DNA of 64,000 bases from JAJFUB01 sp964622325 (GCA_964622325.1 CAZUOJ010000009.1:4090-68089); one strand, 5' to 3'. Positions 36,677 through 46,353 are shown, counted from the stretch's first letter. Notes: generated by a model not told the origin, from the letters alone. Made by a program: numbers and translations.

Positions 36677-36868
36677 CTGCCTCCCTCTTTCTGCTAATTT
36701 CTTTCCTGCCGCCTTTCATTTATTAATTTATTAATTGGAAAAATCTTTTACATCCCTCTATCCTAAAGAAACGAAATTAAATGGATAATTCCTTTCTTTG
36801 TCTTAAATGCCTGCATTTTTTCGCTTTTGTTCTTCTCTCCTGAGGCGATTTCGTGTTAAGATAATTAC

Positions 36869-37303
36869 ATGTCTGTATCGCTGGCTTCAAAAACTCGGCA
36901 GGAGGCAGCCGCGACTTTAATCGTTTGTTTGGCGCTCATTAGCGGCTCTTTTTGGCTCAAGCCAAGCCCGAATGGCTATGGGACACATCAGCAGCTTTAT
37001 CTGCCGCCCTGTATGTGGAGGCTTATCACACATCTGCCCTGTCCATTTTGCGGCCTCACAACGGGATTTGCCTGGATGGCGCGCGGCCAGATATTGCTGG
37101 CCATGCAGGCCAATTTGCTTGCGCCTTTTGCCTTTGGAACAACAATTATAGCAGGCATGTTTGCTCTTTATGGCGTGATAAGCGGCAAAAATTGGCGGCC
37201 ACAATGGCTTGCTCAGCCTCAATTCTTAAAATGGCTTTTGCTTTGTCTTTTCCTTTTTTGGGGCGCTAATTTGATCTGTCAATGGAGTCGGGGACATGCC
37301 TAG
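36869..37303 (+). CDS. DUF2752 family membrane protein
   Basis: 144 residues with about three hydrophobic segments. The family motif CPFCGLTTGFAWMARG (near residue 58) is clear. The function of DUF2752 is unknown. The last codons overlap the start of the next gene by 8 bp, so the two are translationally coupled. It is divergently arranged from the 35327-36676 lipoprotein gene. Confidence 0.85.
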   Translation: MSVSLASKTRQEAAATLIVCLALISGSFWLKPSPNGYGTHQQLYLPPCMWRLITHLPCPFCGLTTGFAWMARGQILLAMQANLLAPFAFGTTIIAGMFALYGVISGKNWRPQWLAQPQFLKWLLLCLFLFWGANLICQWSRGHA

Positions 37304-38069
37304 CCGGGAAATATTGGCAAAAATCATGATGTTGCGCCCCAAAATTGTGTCTCAGCAGTCACAAAAAGTCCTTCTGGGGACGATTGGAGCTGTTTGTATT
37401 GTAATTGCGTTCTTATTATGGCGCTTTGCATTGAGCGAAAACATTTCGCAAGCTACGGAGTCATCTCCCTCACATTCTCCAGATTCCTTTTCGCGCTCAA
37501 AAGCTTCTGATGTAGCTAATCCAAGAACGCCGGCGAATGCTATTGTCCCAGAATCGCCTGGAGCAGAAGAAAAAGCTTCGCAGGCAAAAGCTTTCACAAG
37601 TTCTTCTTCTGCGCCCCAGCCAAATGTGGCTTCTAACGATACAGGAGAAATTGTGTTATCTGATTTTCGCCTTGTTATTCCTGCGGGCTGGAAACGGCGT
37701 CCTGATTTGGAAGAGGCAGGGCCGGGCACAAAATTGTTTTTAGAGGGGCCGCATGTAGGAGCTGGGCAATTATACATTGGCATCGATGTGTATCCCTTGC
37801 CGCAGGGAATGAATTTGCAAGAATTCATACGGCGATACAGCGCCAATTGGGCCGGATTAAGGCGAAAGCTGGAAAAGCCAGCCACATTATGCAATTGTCC
37901 GGCGCGAATGTTGCTTTTGAGCGATGGCACGACAGACAAGCTATTTGTGCTCTGTGTGCGACGCAATCGTGGCTTTGCCATTGGGATGTTTGGCCCGAGC
38001 GGACAAAACGCCGCCAATGTCAAAGCCTTTCGCACTGTTTTGGACACATTTCAATTTTATGAAGATTAA
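37296..38069 (+). CDS. Membrane-anchored protein with PsbP/Mog1-like C-terminal domain
   Basis: 257 residues. One membrane helix (about 26-45) is followed by a Ser/Pro/Ala-rich linker (about 50-115) and a C-terminal domain of about 140 residues. That domain reads FRLVIPAGWKRRPDLEEAGPG...LYIGIDVYPLPQGMNLQEFIRRY, the pattern of PsbP/Mog1-like lipoprotein domains. It overlaps the DUF2752 gene by 8 bp. Function unknown; likely displayed outside the cytoplasmic membrane. Confidence 0.7.
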   Translation: MPSREILAKIMMLRPKIVSQQSQKVLLGTIGAVCIVIAFLLWRFALSENISQATESSPSHSPDSFSRSKASDVANPRTPANAIVPESPGAEEKASQAKAFTSSSSAPQPNVASNDTGEIVLSDFRLVIPAGWKRRPDLEEAGPGTKLFLEGPHVGAGQLYIGIDVYPLPQGMNLQEFIRRYSANWAGLRRKLEKPATLCNCPARMLLLSDGTTDKLFVLCVRRNRGFAIGMFGPSGQNAANVKAFRTVLDTFQFYED

Positions 38070-38108
38070 AAATTTGCGAACAAAAGATATTTAAAGGAAT
38101 TGGCAAAA

Positions 38109-40853
38109 ATGAGTCTATCTTCTTTAGCTGAATTGTTTAAGACGCCTCCCCCTGCTTATCGGCCGCTTATCTTTTGGCTGTGGAATGGCGAAATGACGCC
38201 CGCGCTGATTAAAACGCAGATCGAGGATTTTGCTGCACAGGGCTGTGGCGGATTTTTTTTGCATCCTATGGGCGAACGCTTCCGTCTTCAGGATTTTGTT
38301 GAAGGAATGAGCCCGCCTTATCTATCGGATGAATTTTTTGTGCTTGTGCGTTACGCTGTGCAAACAGCGCAGCGTTATGGCCTCTATGTCTGGCTGTACG
38401 ATGAGGGCGGCTGGCCCAGCGGCACAGCTCAAGGACATGTTGTAGCCGGCCATCCCGAATTTTGCGGCAAACGTTTACATGCTCAGCTGCTTACTGACAC
38501 ATCCTTCTTGCCTCCGCGAATGATTGCAGCCGTGGGCCTGCCGGAAATCGGCATTCCCGTGCCCATCGATATTCCCATGCTGGCGCAAGGGCTGCGTCCT
38601 TACGAAAAAATTATCGTGTTTTATGTAAAAGATGATGGCTATCCGGTGGATGTGCTTAATCCTGCGGCTGTACGGCGTTTTATTGATGTGACACATGAGC
38701 GTTATGCGGAATTTGTGGGCGAATTTTTTGGCAACACAATCCCCGGAATCTTTACTGATGAAACGAGTTTGGGCGGACAAATTGGCAAAGAAGCCATTCC
38801 CTGGAGCGGAGGACTTTTGGAGCAGCTGAGCCAAAAAATGGGCCGGGACGCGCGGATTTATCTGCCTTTGTTATTTGCTCCAGAACATGTTGGCCCAGAT
38901 GTCATGGCTCGTTATTCGGCTCATGAAATTGTGGCTGCGCGCTGTGAATATTATGATGTGCTCACACAGCGTTTCGCGGAAAGCTATTGGCAACAAATTA
39001 GCAATTGGTGTGAAGCTCATGGCCTGCTGCATACAGGCCATGTAGGCGGAGAAGATAATTTGCCGGATCATGTGCATTTTGGCCATTTTTTTCGCACAGT
39101 CGGGGCTCTGCATGTGCCCGGCGTGGATGTAATCTGGCGCCAGCTCTTTCCAGGCCAGAAAGCTTTCCCGTTTGCGCGATTAGCGGCTTCGACAGCTAAA
39201 CAAAAAGAAATTATGACAACAGGGCTGCGCGGACAGATGTCGGAGAAAACATCGCCGTGGGCCCATGCTGTGCTCACAGAAACAAACGCAGTTTATGGCT
39301 ATGGGCTGCATTATGGACAGATGCGTTGGCTTTTGGATTATCAAATACAGCAGGGCATCAATTTATATGCTCCTATGGCGTATTATGCCACGACCAGCAA
39401 GGGGCGGCTTTACGGCACGATGAGCCATGTGGGGCCCGGAAATCCCCTTTGGCCCTATTATCGTGCTTTTGCGGATTATGTCGGCCGCATTTGCTTGCTC
39501 GCTCGCCAGGGACATGAGAAAGCTTCTGTGGCTGTTTATTATCCAATTGAAACAATTTGGGCGCAATACAGATCTTTAGAGGCGTGGGAAGCCCTGCAAC
39601 AGATATGCGATGTCCTCTTACAACGTCATGTTCCCTTTGATTTTATTGACGCGGATTTCCTGACGAGGCTTCATGTCAACGAGGAACAGAGCTCCAGAGA
39701 TTTGGGCTATGAAACAATCATTGTCCCGCCGCTATCCGCTATTCCTGTTCAGGCACTGGCTAAATTAGCAGAGCTTCAAAAAACAGAGGCGGAAATCATT
39801 TTCCTTGAACAGTGGCCCCTGCAGCCTGCGGAAATGCAGGGCCTGGCGTCCTTTGAAAAGCTCCTGCAACAAATCCAGGAGGCCGGGGCGCGGCTCATTG
39901 CGTTGGATGAACTGCGCTCCATTTTGAGCCCCCAACAATTTGTTCATTGGAAATTGCGCAAGCCTGCCCCGGAGTTGTTAATCAGCACGCGCCGTTGCGA
40001 GGAAACAGAAATTGTTTTTTTGCTCAACAATAGCCCCCGCACGATGGAGCCGGCCTTAGAATTTGGCCCAAGCAGGCCTGTACAATTAGAAATCTGGGAT
40101 TTGCGCGATGGGGAGATTATTCCTGTGACAGAAAATAGCGAAGAGCAAATGCGAGAATTTCAGCCAGTTTTGCCGCCCTGGAGCCTGCTGACGCTTGTTG
40201 TGCAGCCTAAAGAACGGGAATACAGCCCATCCTTATTGTCTTCTATCCCTAAAAGAGCAGCTGAATTAGAGCGCTGGCTCAGCGATCCCGCCCATCGGCC
40301 GGAGGGCCCGCCGCCAGCCGTTGTCGTCGCCGAATTTGACGCGGCCGAATATGTAGAAGTCGTGCGCCAATATCTTATCGCCGAGGGCGATATATGCGAG
40401 GCTGCTCCAAAAGAGCGTCCTGTGCTCAAAACAGGGCTGCCCACGCCACTACGCGATTGGGCGGATTGGCCGCTCGTTAATTTTTCGGGCGAAGTACGCT
40501 ACACATTCAAAATTGTTCTGGCGGATGAGCTCGCCCATCGGCAATTATTGTTAGATTTAGGACAAGTCTTCTGGCTTGCGCATGTGGAGATTAATGAAAA
40601 GCCTGTGGGCGATTTGTTATGGCCCCCCTACACTTTAGATGTTACAGGCTGCTTGCAGGCGGGCGAAAACACGATAAATATAACTGTCGCCAATACGCTG
40701 GCCAATCAGGCGAGCAGTCCCGAAGCGGAAGAAGAAGCACGGCAAAAGGGCTGGCTCAATCCCTACTTAGCACGCGCCCTGCCGATGATGCGTGAAGATT
40801 TGCGCTCCGGCTTGTATGGCCCTGTACGGCTCTTGTTGATTGAGGATATCTGA
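38109..40853 (+). CDS. GH106-like glycoside hydrolase (alpha-L-rhamnosidase-type)
   Basis: 914 residues from the ATG at 38109, 10 nt after AAAGGA; a TTG at 38100 is too close to it. The N-terminus LAELFKTPPPAYRPLIFWLWNGEMT and QGCGGFFLHPMGER match the large GH106-type family. A barrel runs to about 440 and a flavodoxin-like middle section (WDYxxQ-like YQIQQGINLYAPMAYYATT, then VAVYYPIETIWAQY) follows. The C-terminus carries a GH2-like sugar-binding sandwich (LLLDLGQVFWLAHVEINEKPVG). No signal peptide is present, so it probably acts inside the cell on rhamnosides or similar. Catalytic glutamates cannot be assigned with certainty. Confidence 0.78.
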   Translation: MSLSSLAELFKTPPPAYRPLIFWLWNGEMTPALIKTQIEDFAAQGCGGFFLHPMGERFRLQDFVEGMSPPYLSDEFFVLVRYAVQTAQRYGLYVWLYDEGGWPSGTAQGHVVAGHPEFCGKRLHAQLLTDTSFLPPRMIAAVGLPEIGIPVPIDIPMLAQGLRPYEKIIVFYVKDDGYPVDVLNPAAVRRFIDVTHERYAEFVGEFFGNTIPGIFTDETSLGGQIGKEAIPWSGGLLEQLSQKMGRDARIYLPLLFAPEHVGPDVMARYSAHEIVAARCEYYDVLTQRFAESYWQQISNWCEAHGLLHTGHVGGEDNLPDHVHFGHFFRTVGALHVPGVDVIWRQLFPGQKAFPFARLAASTAKQKEIMTTGLRGQMSEKTSPWAHAVLTETNAVYGYGLHYGQMRWLLDYQIQQGINLYAPMAYYATTSKGRLYGTMSHVGPGNPLWPYYRAFADYVGRICLLARQGHEKASVAVYYPIETIWAQYRSLEAWEALQQICDVLLQRHVPFDFIDADFLTRLHVNEEQSSRDLGYETIIVPPLSAIPVQALAKLAELQKTEAEIIFLEQWPLQPAEMQGLASFEKLLQQIQEAGARLIALDELRSILSPQQFVHWKLRKPAPELLISTRRCEETEIVFLLNNSPRTMEPALEFGPSRPVQLEIWDLRDGEIIPVTENSEEQMREFQPVLPPWSLLTLVVQPKEREYSPSLLSSIPKRAAELERWLSDPAHRPEGPPPAVVVAEFDAAEYVEVVRQYLIAEGDICEAAPKERPVLKTGLPTPLRDWADWPLVNFSGEVRYTFKIVLADELAHRQLLLDLGQVFWLAHVEINEKPVGDLLWPPYTLDVTGCLQAGENTINITVANTLANQASSPEAEEEARQKGWLNPYLARALPMMREDLRSGLYGPVRLLLIEDI

Positions 40854-41000
40854 AGCTTTTCCAAGCCATAATGCGCTTTCGTCCTTGCACTCTGTATGCT
40901 TGGGCGATGTTTTGACAGCTCGGAGCGAAATTTGTAAAATGGCTAAATCACATAAGGCGTAGAATAATTTTTTAAGAAGACAGATAATGGAGGAAAACAC

Positions 41001-41873
41001 ATGGCTAAAGATATTCCTGTGATGAAATTTGGCGGCGTGACCATGCAGGGGCTGAACCGCTTCGGGCCCGACGAACAAAGGCTATATGAAGAATGTTTGC
41101 GCCTGAAAAATGTCACAGAAATTTATGGTTTGCTGGCCAGTCGACGCAATCAAGCGCGGGCACAACGGCTGCGCGAGATTGCCCGAACATTTATCTTGCC
41201 CTTAACACAAAAAAAAGTCTTCCCTGTAGTTGTCGTCTCCGCCTTTGATTGGGCGACTGACAAATTGGCGGAATTAGCGGCAACAATTTCCGCCCATCCC
41301 CATCCCCGGGAATATGCCCGTTTGTTGATGACAGGCGAATTGCGTGCGAATGCGGCATTGGCGTTGGCACTGCAGGAAATGGGCCAGCCTGCCTATTCCT
41401 TGACCGGACGCGAAGCGGGCATTATTACCGATTGCAACTTTGTGGACGCTAAGGTCGTGGATGTAAAAATTAATTATGTCCGCAAGCTACTAAAACGGAA
41501 AATAGTGCCTGTTGTGGCGGGCTTCCAAGGCTATTTCAGGGATGAAAACGAAAAACGCGATGAAGTATCTATCCTCGGACGGGGGGGCTCTAATTTAACG
41601 GCCGTGGCGCTTGCAGACGCTTTGGGACAGCCAGAATGCACGATGTTCACTAATGTTGATGGGCTTTATGACAGACCTCCTGAAGATCCTGATGCGATAA
41701 AAATAGACCAAATAACAGGCACAGAGCTGCTGCAGAAATTTAAGGGGGAGAAATGGCCGCAAGTCATTCAAAAAGAAGCTGTTGAATTTGCCCTCGAAAA
41801 AGGCGTGAATATCTGGATCCGCAGCGGCTTTGAGCCCGAGACGCCTGGCTCACTTATCATTTGCCGCGAATAA
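41001..41873 (+). CDS. Aspartokinase-like amino acid kinase without ACT domains
   Basis: 290 residues; GGAGG lies 7 nt before the ATG. The amino-acid kinase fold is clear: MKFGGVTM at the start (aspartokinase KFGGTSV), GRGGSNLTAVALADALG (aspartokinase GRGGSDTTA), and FTNVDGLYDRPPEDPDA. The protein stops after the kinase domain, so the two regulatory ACT domains of aspartokinases are missing. Asn replaces the usual Asp in GGSD. It could be an unregulated aspartate kinase feeding the dapA pathway (dapA at 60451) or an amino-acid kinase with another substrate. Confidence 0.8.
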   Translation: MAKDIPVMKFGGVTMQGLNRFGPDEQRLYEECLRLKNVTEIYGLLASRRNQARAQRLREIARTFILPLTQKKVFPVVVVSAFDWATDKLAELAATISAHPHPREYARLLMTGELRANAALALALQEMGQPAYSLTGREAGIITDCNFVDAKVVDVKINYVRKLLKRKIVPVVAGFQGYFRDENEKRDEVSILGRGGSNLTAVALADALGQPECTMFTNVDGLYDRPPEDPDAIKIDQITGTELLQKFKGEKWPQVIQKEAVEFALEKGVNIWIRSGFEPETPGSLIICRE

Positions 41874-41987
41874 AAATATTCGTCCAAAAAATTGTCTTAA
41901 TGTTTGGCTCATAACATGTCAGGAGCAAGCAGCCAAGCGAATTGAACGATCGATTGTTGTTCGGACAAAAACTTTGAGGAGCCGAAA

Positions 41988-43052
41988 ATGCGCAAAGAAT
42001 CATATGAATTCTTGCAGCGGCTGATTGAAACGCCCTCGCCGTCCGGATTTGAGCAGCCTGTGCAGCGCCTCATCCGCGATTATATGGCCTCGTATGCCGA
42101 CGAAGTGCGCACAGATGTGCATGGGAATGTTATCGGGATTAAGAATCCCGAGGGCTTTCCCCGTGTGATGCTGGCCGGGCATTGCGATCAGATTGGGATG
42201 ATGATCCAGCATATCTCCGAGGAAGGCTTTATCTATGTGGGCGCCATCGGCGGCATTGATGCGGCCGTGTTGCCGGGCTTGACCGTTGTCATACACAATG
42301 AGCGGGGGCCCGTCCGAGGCGTCATTGGCCGCAAGCCCATTCATTTGTTGAAGCCCGAAGAGCGGGACAAGCCGCGCCTGGAATTGTCCGAAATGTGCAT
42401 AGATATTGGCGCCAAAAACAAAAAAGAGGCGCAATCGTTAGTCGCATTAGGCGATGCCGTGACATTCGATTTGCAGATGTACGCGCTTCACAATCAGCTT
42501 GTGGCGGCGCCGGGATTTGATGACAAAGTCGGCGCCTTTGTAGTGGCGGAAGCGTTGCGACTTTTGGAACGACGCAAGCTCTCGTGCGCCGTATATGCTG
42601 TGTCCACAGTCCAGGAGGAATTGGGCTTACGCGGCGCCCGGACGAGCGCTTTTGGCATTGATCCGCAAGTGGGCATCGCCGTAGATGTCACACACGCCAG
42701 CGACTATCCGGGCTGCGATCCGAAACGCACTGGCGAATGTAAATTAGGCGAAGGCCCCACGATTGCGCGCGGGCCCAATATCAATCCTGTTTTGCGCCAG
42801 CTTATGGAAGAGGTCGCCGCGCAAAAGAAAATTAAATGGCAGCCGGAGCCGGAGCCCCGCGCTACAGGCACAGACGCCAACGCCATCCAAATTAATCGCG
42901 CCGGCGTTGCCACAGGCCTTGTTTCCATTCCGAATCGTTATATGCATACGCCTGTAGAAGTCGTGCATCTGGGAGATCTGGAGAATGCGGCAAAATTGCT
43001 GGCGGAAACATGTTTGCGCATTACGCCGGATATGGATTTCACGCCTTTATAA
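41988..43052 (+). CDS. M42-family aminopeptidase (FrvX/TET-like)
   Basis: 354 residues. Metal ligands of family M42 are present: GHCDQIGMM, the bridging Asp in PGFDDKVGAF, the catalytic Glu pair in QEELGLRGA, Asp in VDVTHASD, and His in NRYMHTPVE. These enzymes form large dodecameric shells that trim peptides in the cytoplasm. A GAGGAG box precedes the ATG. Located 114 bp after the aspartokinase-like gene on the same strand. Confidence 0.95.
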   Translation: MRKESYEFLQRLIETPSPSGFEQPVQRLIRDYMASYADEVRTDVHGNVIGIKNPEGFPRVMLAGHCDQIGMMIQHISEEGFIYVGAIGGIDAAVLPGLTVVIHNERGPVRGVIGRKPIHLLKPEERDKPRLELSEMCIDIGAKNKKEAQSLVALGDAVTFDLQMYALHNQLVAAPGFDDKVGAFVVAEALRLLERRKLSCAVYAVSTVQEELGLRGARTSAFGIDPQVGIAVDVTHASDYPGCDPKRTGECKLGEGPTIARGPNINPVLRQLMEEVAAQKKIKWQPEPEPRATGTDANAIQINRAGVATGLVSIPNRYMHTPVEVVHLGDLENAAKLLAETCLRITPDMDFTPL

Positions 43053-43182
43053 GGCGTAAAGCTTAAAGCGGACTTTCAAAAATAGCATTTTTGTTGCGGA
43101 ACGGATAACATTCGCAAATTAATCGATTTTGCTTTTTGCAAATAGGCTCCGTACGCTGTGATGTCTGGATTACAGATGATGA

Positions 43183-43206
43183 ACAGGCGGAGTTTTTTTC
43201 GCCTGT
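43183..43206 (+). other. Stem-loop next to the start of the DNA glycosylase gene
   Basis: ACAGGCG (43183-43189) pairs perfectly with CGCCTGT (43200-43206) around a GAGTTTTTTT loop, ending 9 nt before the ATG at 43216. The only GGAG in the leader begins inside this hairpin, 23 nt from the ATG. It could control translation or be a weak terminator of the M42 gene. Confidence 0.5.
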
Positions 43207-43215
43207 GAACGCGTT

Positions 43216-43818
43216 ATGTCGGAATTTGCCCCGTTGCCTCAGGACTTCTATCTGCAGCCGACAATAAAAGTAGCACAACAATTGCTCGGGCGACTGCTCA
43301 TTTATGAGACGCCCGAAGGGCCTGCAGGAGGCATTATCGTCGAAACGGAAGCCTATCTGGCGCATGATGATCCCGGCTGCCATGCCGCCATCGGCCGCAC
43401 AAAGCGCAATGCCGTGATGTTTGGCCCGCCTGGCTGCGCTTATGTATATCGTATTCATCGCGTCGTATGTGTGAATATCGTGACAGCGCCAGAAGATATT
43501 CCTGAGGCCGTATTAATCAGAGCGCTGGAGCCCACAATTGGCATAGAGCTCATGCGCCAGCGCCGGGGCGTGCAACGCCTGCAGGATTTGTGCTCGGGCC
43601 CGGGGAAATTGACATGCGCCCTGGGCATCACGCTTGAGGATAACGGACGCTGCGTCACACAGCCGCCGCTCATTGTGACGGCTCAGCGGGCAAGGAAATG
43701 GCAGCTAAAAGATATTGTGCAAACAACGCGTATTGGCTTGCGGCCCGATAAAGGGGCGGATTTGCCTTTGCGTTTTTATATTGCCTCTAGTCCTTTTGTC
43801 TCAAAGCGCAGAAGCTAA
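43216..43818 (+). CDS. DNA-3-methyladenine glycosylase (AAG/MPG family)
   Basis: 200 residues, normal length. Family marks: VAQQLLGRLLIYETPEG, the catalytic-site VETEAYLAHDDPGCHA with the key Glu, RTKRNAVMFGPPGCAYVY, and GPGKLTCALGIT. It excises alkylated purines in base-excision repair. The ATG at 43216 has no normal Shine-Dalgarno; no other in-frame start lies between it and the upstream stop, and a hairpin sits directly before it. The next gene begins 21 bp after its stop. Confidence 0.93.
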   Translation: MSEFAPLPQDFYLQPTIKVAQQLLGRLLIYETPEGPAGGIIVETEAYLAHDDPGCHAAIGRTKRNAVMFGPPGCAYVYRIHRVVCVNIVTAPEDIPEAVLIRALEPTIGIELMRQRRGVQRLQDLCSGPGKLTCALGITLEDNGRCVTQPPLIVTAQRARKWQLKDIVQTTRIGLRPDKGADLPLRFYIASSPFVSKRRS

Positions 43819-43839
43819 AAATTGCAGGAGCGAAGCCTT

Positions 43840-44664
43840 ATGATGAAAATTGCCTTTATGACATTCGCCACGCCGGAATTAGATTTAACGCAAGTACTGA
43901 CAGTGGCTGTCCGCTATGGCTACGACGCCATTGAGCCGCGGGCAGAGGCCGGCCACAAGCACGGCGTTGAACTCCAGACAACGAAAAAGCAACGCCAACA
44001 AATAAAAGCCGCCTGCGCGGATATGGGCATTGAATTGTGCTGTATCGCCACTTCCCGCACCTATTCAATGGCTGATCCCATGCAACGTGCGGAGAGCGTT
44101 GAGCTCACAAAGCGCTATATCGATTTGGCGGCAGATTGCGGCGCTCCATGCATTCGCGTTTTTGGCGGCCAAACGCCCGAAGGGGCAAATTTTGAAGATG
44201 TGAAAAAATATGTCGCCGAAGCCCTCCACGAATGCGCCGAATATGCGAAAGCCAGCGGCGTATATGTCTGCATTGAAACACATGATGCGTATTGCAATGC
44301 GCGCGATTTGGCAGATGTCGTCCGATGGGCTGATAGCCCCCAGGCGGCGATTAATTGGGATATTATGCATCCGCTCACAGTCGGCCTCACGATTGCGGAA
44401 GCCTTTGAAGCCGTGAAGCCCTATGTCAAGCACTGTCATGCCCATGATGGCATTCGGCGGGCCGATGGCGGCGGCTGGGATTTAGCGCCGATGGGCACAG
44501 GACAAATAGATCATGCCGAAGCTATGCGGCTTTTAGCCTCCATTGGCTACACGGGCGCTATTTCCGGAGAATGGATAAATTGGCAGCCTTATGAGGAGCT
44601 TTTGCCGCGGGAAATTTCTGTCCTGAAAGCTTATCGTGAACAGGCCGAACAGGGCACGGGATAG
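43840..44664 (+). CDS. Sugar phosphate isomerase/epimerase (AP endonuclease 2-like barrel)
   Basis: 274 residues from the ATG at 43840, 9 nt after AGGAG; an ATG three bases later is also possible. The protein shows the xylose-isomerase-like barrel pattern: MKIAFMTFATPELDLTQVL, GYDAIEPRA, PCIRVFGGQTPEG, VCIETHDAYCNARDL, INWDIMHP, and HCHAHDG with metal-binding Glu, Asp and His. A pathway cannot be given; the FGGY kinase on the other side of the terminator may act with it. Confidence 0.85.
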   Translation: MMKIAFMTFATPELDLTQVLTVAVRYGYDAIEPRAEAGHKHGVELQTTKKQRQQIKAACADMGIELCCIATSRTYSMADPMQRAESVELTKRYIDLAADCGAPCIRVFGGQTPEGANFEDVKKYVAEALHECAEYAKASGVYVCIETHDAYCNARDLADVVRWADSPQAAINWDIMHPLTVGLTIAEAFEAVKPYVKHCHAHDGIRRADGGGWDLAPMGTGQIDHAEAMRLLASIGYTGAISGEWINWQPYEELLPREISVLKAYREQAEQGTG

Positions 44665-44719
44665 CAGCTCCGCTTCCCTGCCTGAACAAAAAACTAGCCC
44701 AGACATTGCTTCATGAACA

Positions 44720-44747
44720 AAGCGCCTTGCTTCTATGCAAGGCGCTT
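44720..44747. terminator. Bidirectional terminator between convergent genes
   Basis: The stem AAGCGCCTTGC/GCAAGGCGCTT with a 6-base loop lies between the isomerase (plus) and FGGY kinase (minus) stop codons. On the plus strand it runs into CTTACTATTTTT and on the minus strand into TTTGTT. Confidence 0.85.
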
Positions 44748-44802
44748 ACTATTTTTGGGCAAAATAGCCGTTATGCGATGAAGATGCGTCCAGCCCGCGC
44801 GT

Positions 44803-46353
44803 TCAGGGCTTCATGCGCACATATTCACGGATGGCAGGCCAGAGCTGCGCGTAGATCGCATACAATTCCTGATATTGGGCGTGCTTTGTGGGATTGGGCC
44901 AATATCTTTCTTTTTCTTGCACAAGCGCTTCCGTAGCTTCCTGCAAGGAGCCATAAGCTCCTGTGGCGACGCCGCCCAGCATTGCGCCCGCCAGACAGCC
45001 GCTTTCGCTCACATTCAATGTAACGACTTCCTTGCCCGTTACATCCGCTTTGATCTGCAGCCATACAGGGCTGCGGCTGCCGCCCCCCGTCACACGCAAA
45101 CGCTCAATCGGCACGCCGGCTGCCGCCAGACTTTGAATATTGAGATTAATCTCATAGCATGTGCCTTCCAACAGCCCCTTGACAAATGTCTTTTCATCAC
45201 AGCTCAATGTCAGCCCCAGGATAGCGCCCCGGGCGAGCGGATCCAAATACGGCGTGCCAGAGCCGGCAAAATACGGAATCCAAAACAGCCGTGTCGGCTC
45301 TTCCGGCAAGCCAGAAAGAATAATCTCATACACATCCTGCCCTGTCGCCGCGGCTTGTTGTTTGGCGAGGCCCCCGAAATTGTCCCGATACCAGCGCAGC
45401 ACACTGCCCGCCGAATAATTGAAAGCGATGCTGCAATACAAATCCAGAGCCACATGCGGATAGCAGCAATAATTGTGCTGACGCATCTGTTCATTCAAAA
45501 CGGGCTTCGCAAAAGCCACTGTAATGCATTCCACAGTGCCCATTCCATCCACAGCGAGGCCCTCTTGAATGATTCCGGCGCCGAGCGCATTCATAGGCTG
45601 ATCATGGCCGCCAGCAACAACAAGACAGCCCGCCGAAAGGCCCAATTCAGAAGCCACAGCCGCAGACAATTCGCCCACAATTTCGCCTGATTTAATGGGC
45701 GTGGCAAACAGCTCCGCTGAAATCTCCTTTTGCTGGGCACAGGCGCCTGTCGCAAAACAAGCGACGCGACTGGCAGCTTCAAGCATTTCTGGCGCCCATG
45801 TTTTGCGTACAACATCAAACGCCATTGTCCGCCCGGCAAGCGAATAATCTAAACGCGGCTCCAGGCCAAGCTTATAGAAAATCAAATCCGGCCAAAGCAG
45901 ATATTTCCAGACGCGCGCATGAATTTCAGGGCGATGCTGAGCCATCCAAATGATTTTCGCCAATGTGAAGCTGGGATGGACGGGCATGCCTGTTATTTGA
46001 AATATCTGTTCCGCTCCCATCAAATCTTCCAGAGCCTGTGCCTGAGCCACAGCGCGGCTGTCAGGCGATACAATTGTGTTGTATAGAAAGCTGCCATCAC
46101 GGGCGATGGGCGTAAAAGATTCCCCCATTGCCGAAATAGACAGCGCGTGCACAGAAGCGCCCGAAGCTTTTGCGGCTTCCGCAATGACAGCCTGTACGCT
46201 ATCCCACACTTGCTGCGGATTAAGCTCAATCCATCCCGCGTTCGGATAAATCTCGGGATATTCCCGATAGGCGCGGGCGAGCTGCTGGCCTTCTTCATCA
46301 AACACAACCGCCTTGCATCCTGTGCTGCCCACATCAAGCCCCATCAGAGCCAT
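44803..46353 (-). CDS. FGGY-family carbohydrate kinase, substrate unknown
   Basis: 516 residues; GGAGGGAG precedes the ATG. The FGGY ATPase marks are present: MGLDVGSTGCKAVVFDEEG (phosphate 1), VAGGHDQPMNALGAG, and RLRVTGGGSRSPVWLQIKADVTG. The usual xylulokinase SGQMHG is replaced by ISAMGESFTPI and SPDSRA, so it is not a typical xylulokinase like the one at 61926-63452. It may phosphorylate a sugar, a polyol or an autoinducer-like compound. It ends at a bidirectional terminator facing the isomerase gene. Confidence 0.88.
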   Translation of the reverse strand: MALMGLDVGSTGCKAVVFDEEGQQLARAYREYPEIYPNAGWIELNPQQVWDSVQAVIAEAAKASGASVHALSISAMGESFTPIARDGSFLYNTIVSPDSRAVAQAQALEDLMGAEQIFQITGMPVHPSFTLAKIIWMAQHRPEIHARVWKYLLWPDLIFYKLGLEPRLDYSLAGRTMAFDVVRKTWAPEMLEAASRVACFATGACAQQKEISAELFATPIKSGEIVGELSAAVASELGLSAGCLVVAGGHDQPMNALGAGIIQEGLAVDGMGTVECITVAFAKPVLNEQMRQHNYCCYPHVALDLYCSIAFNYSAGSVLRWYRDNFGGLAKQQAAATGQDVYEIILSGLPEEPTRLFWIPYFAGSGTPYLDPLARGAILGLTLSCDEKTFVKGLLEGTCYEINLNIQSLAAAGVPIERLRVTGGGSRSPVWLQIKADVTGKEVVTLNVSESGCLAGAMLGGVATGAYGSLQEATEALVQEKERYWPNPTKHAQYQELYAIYAQLWPAIREYVRMKP

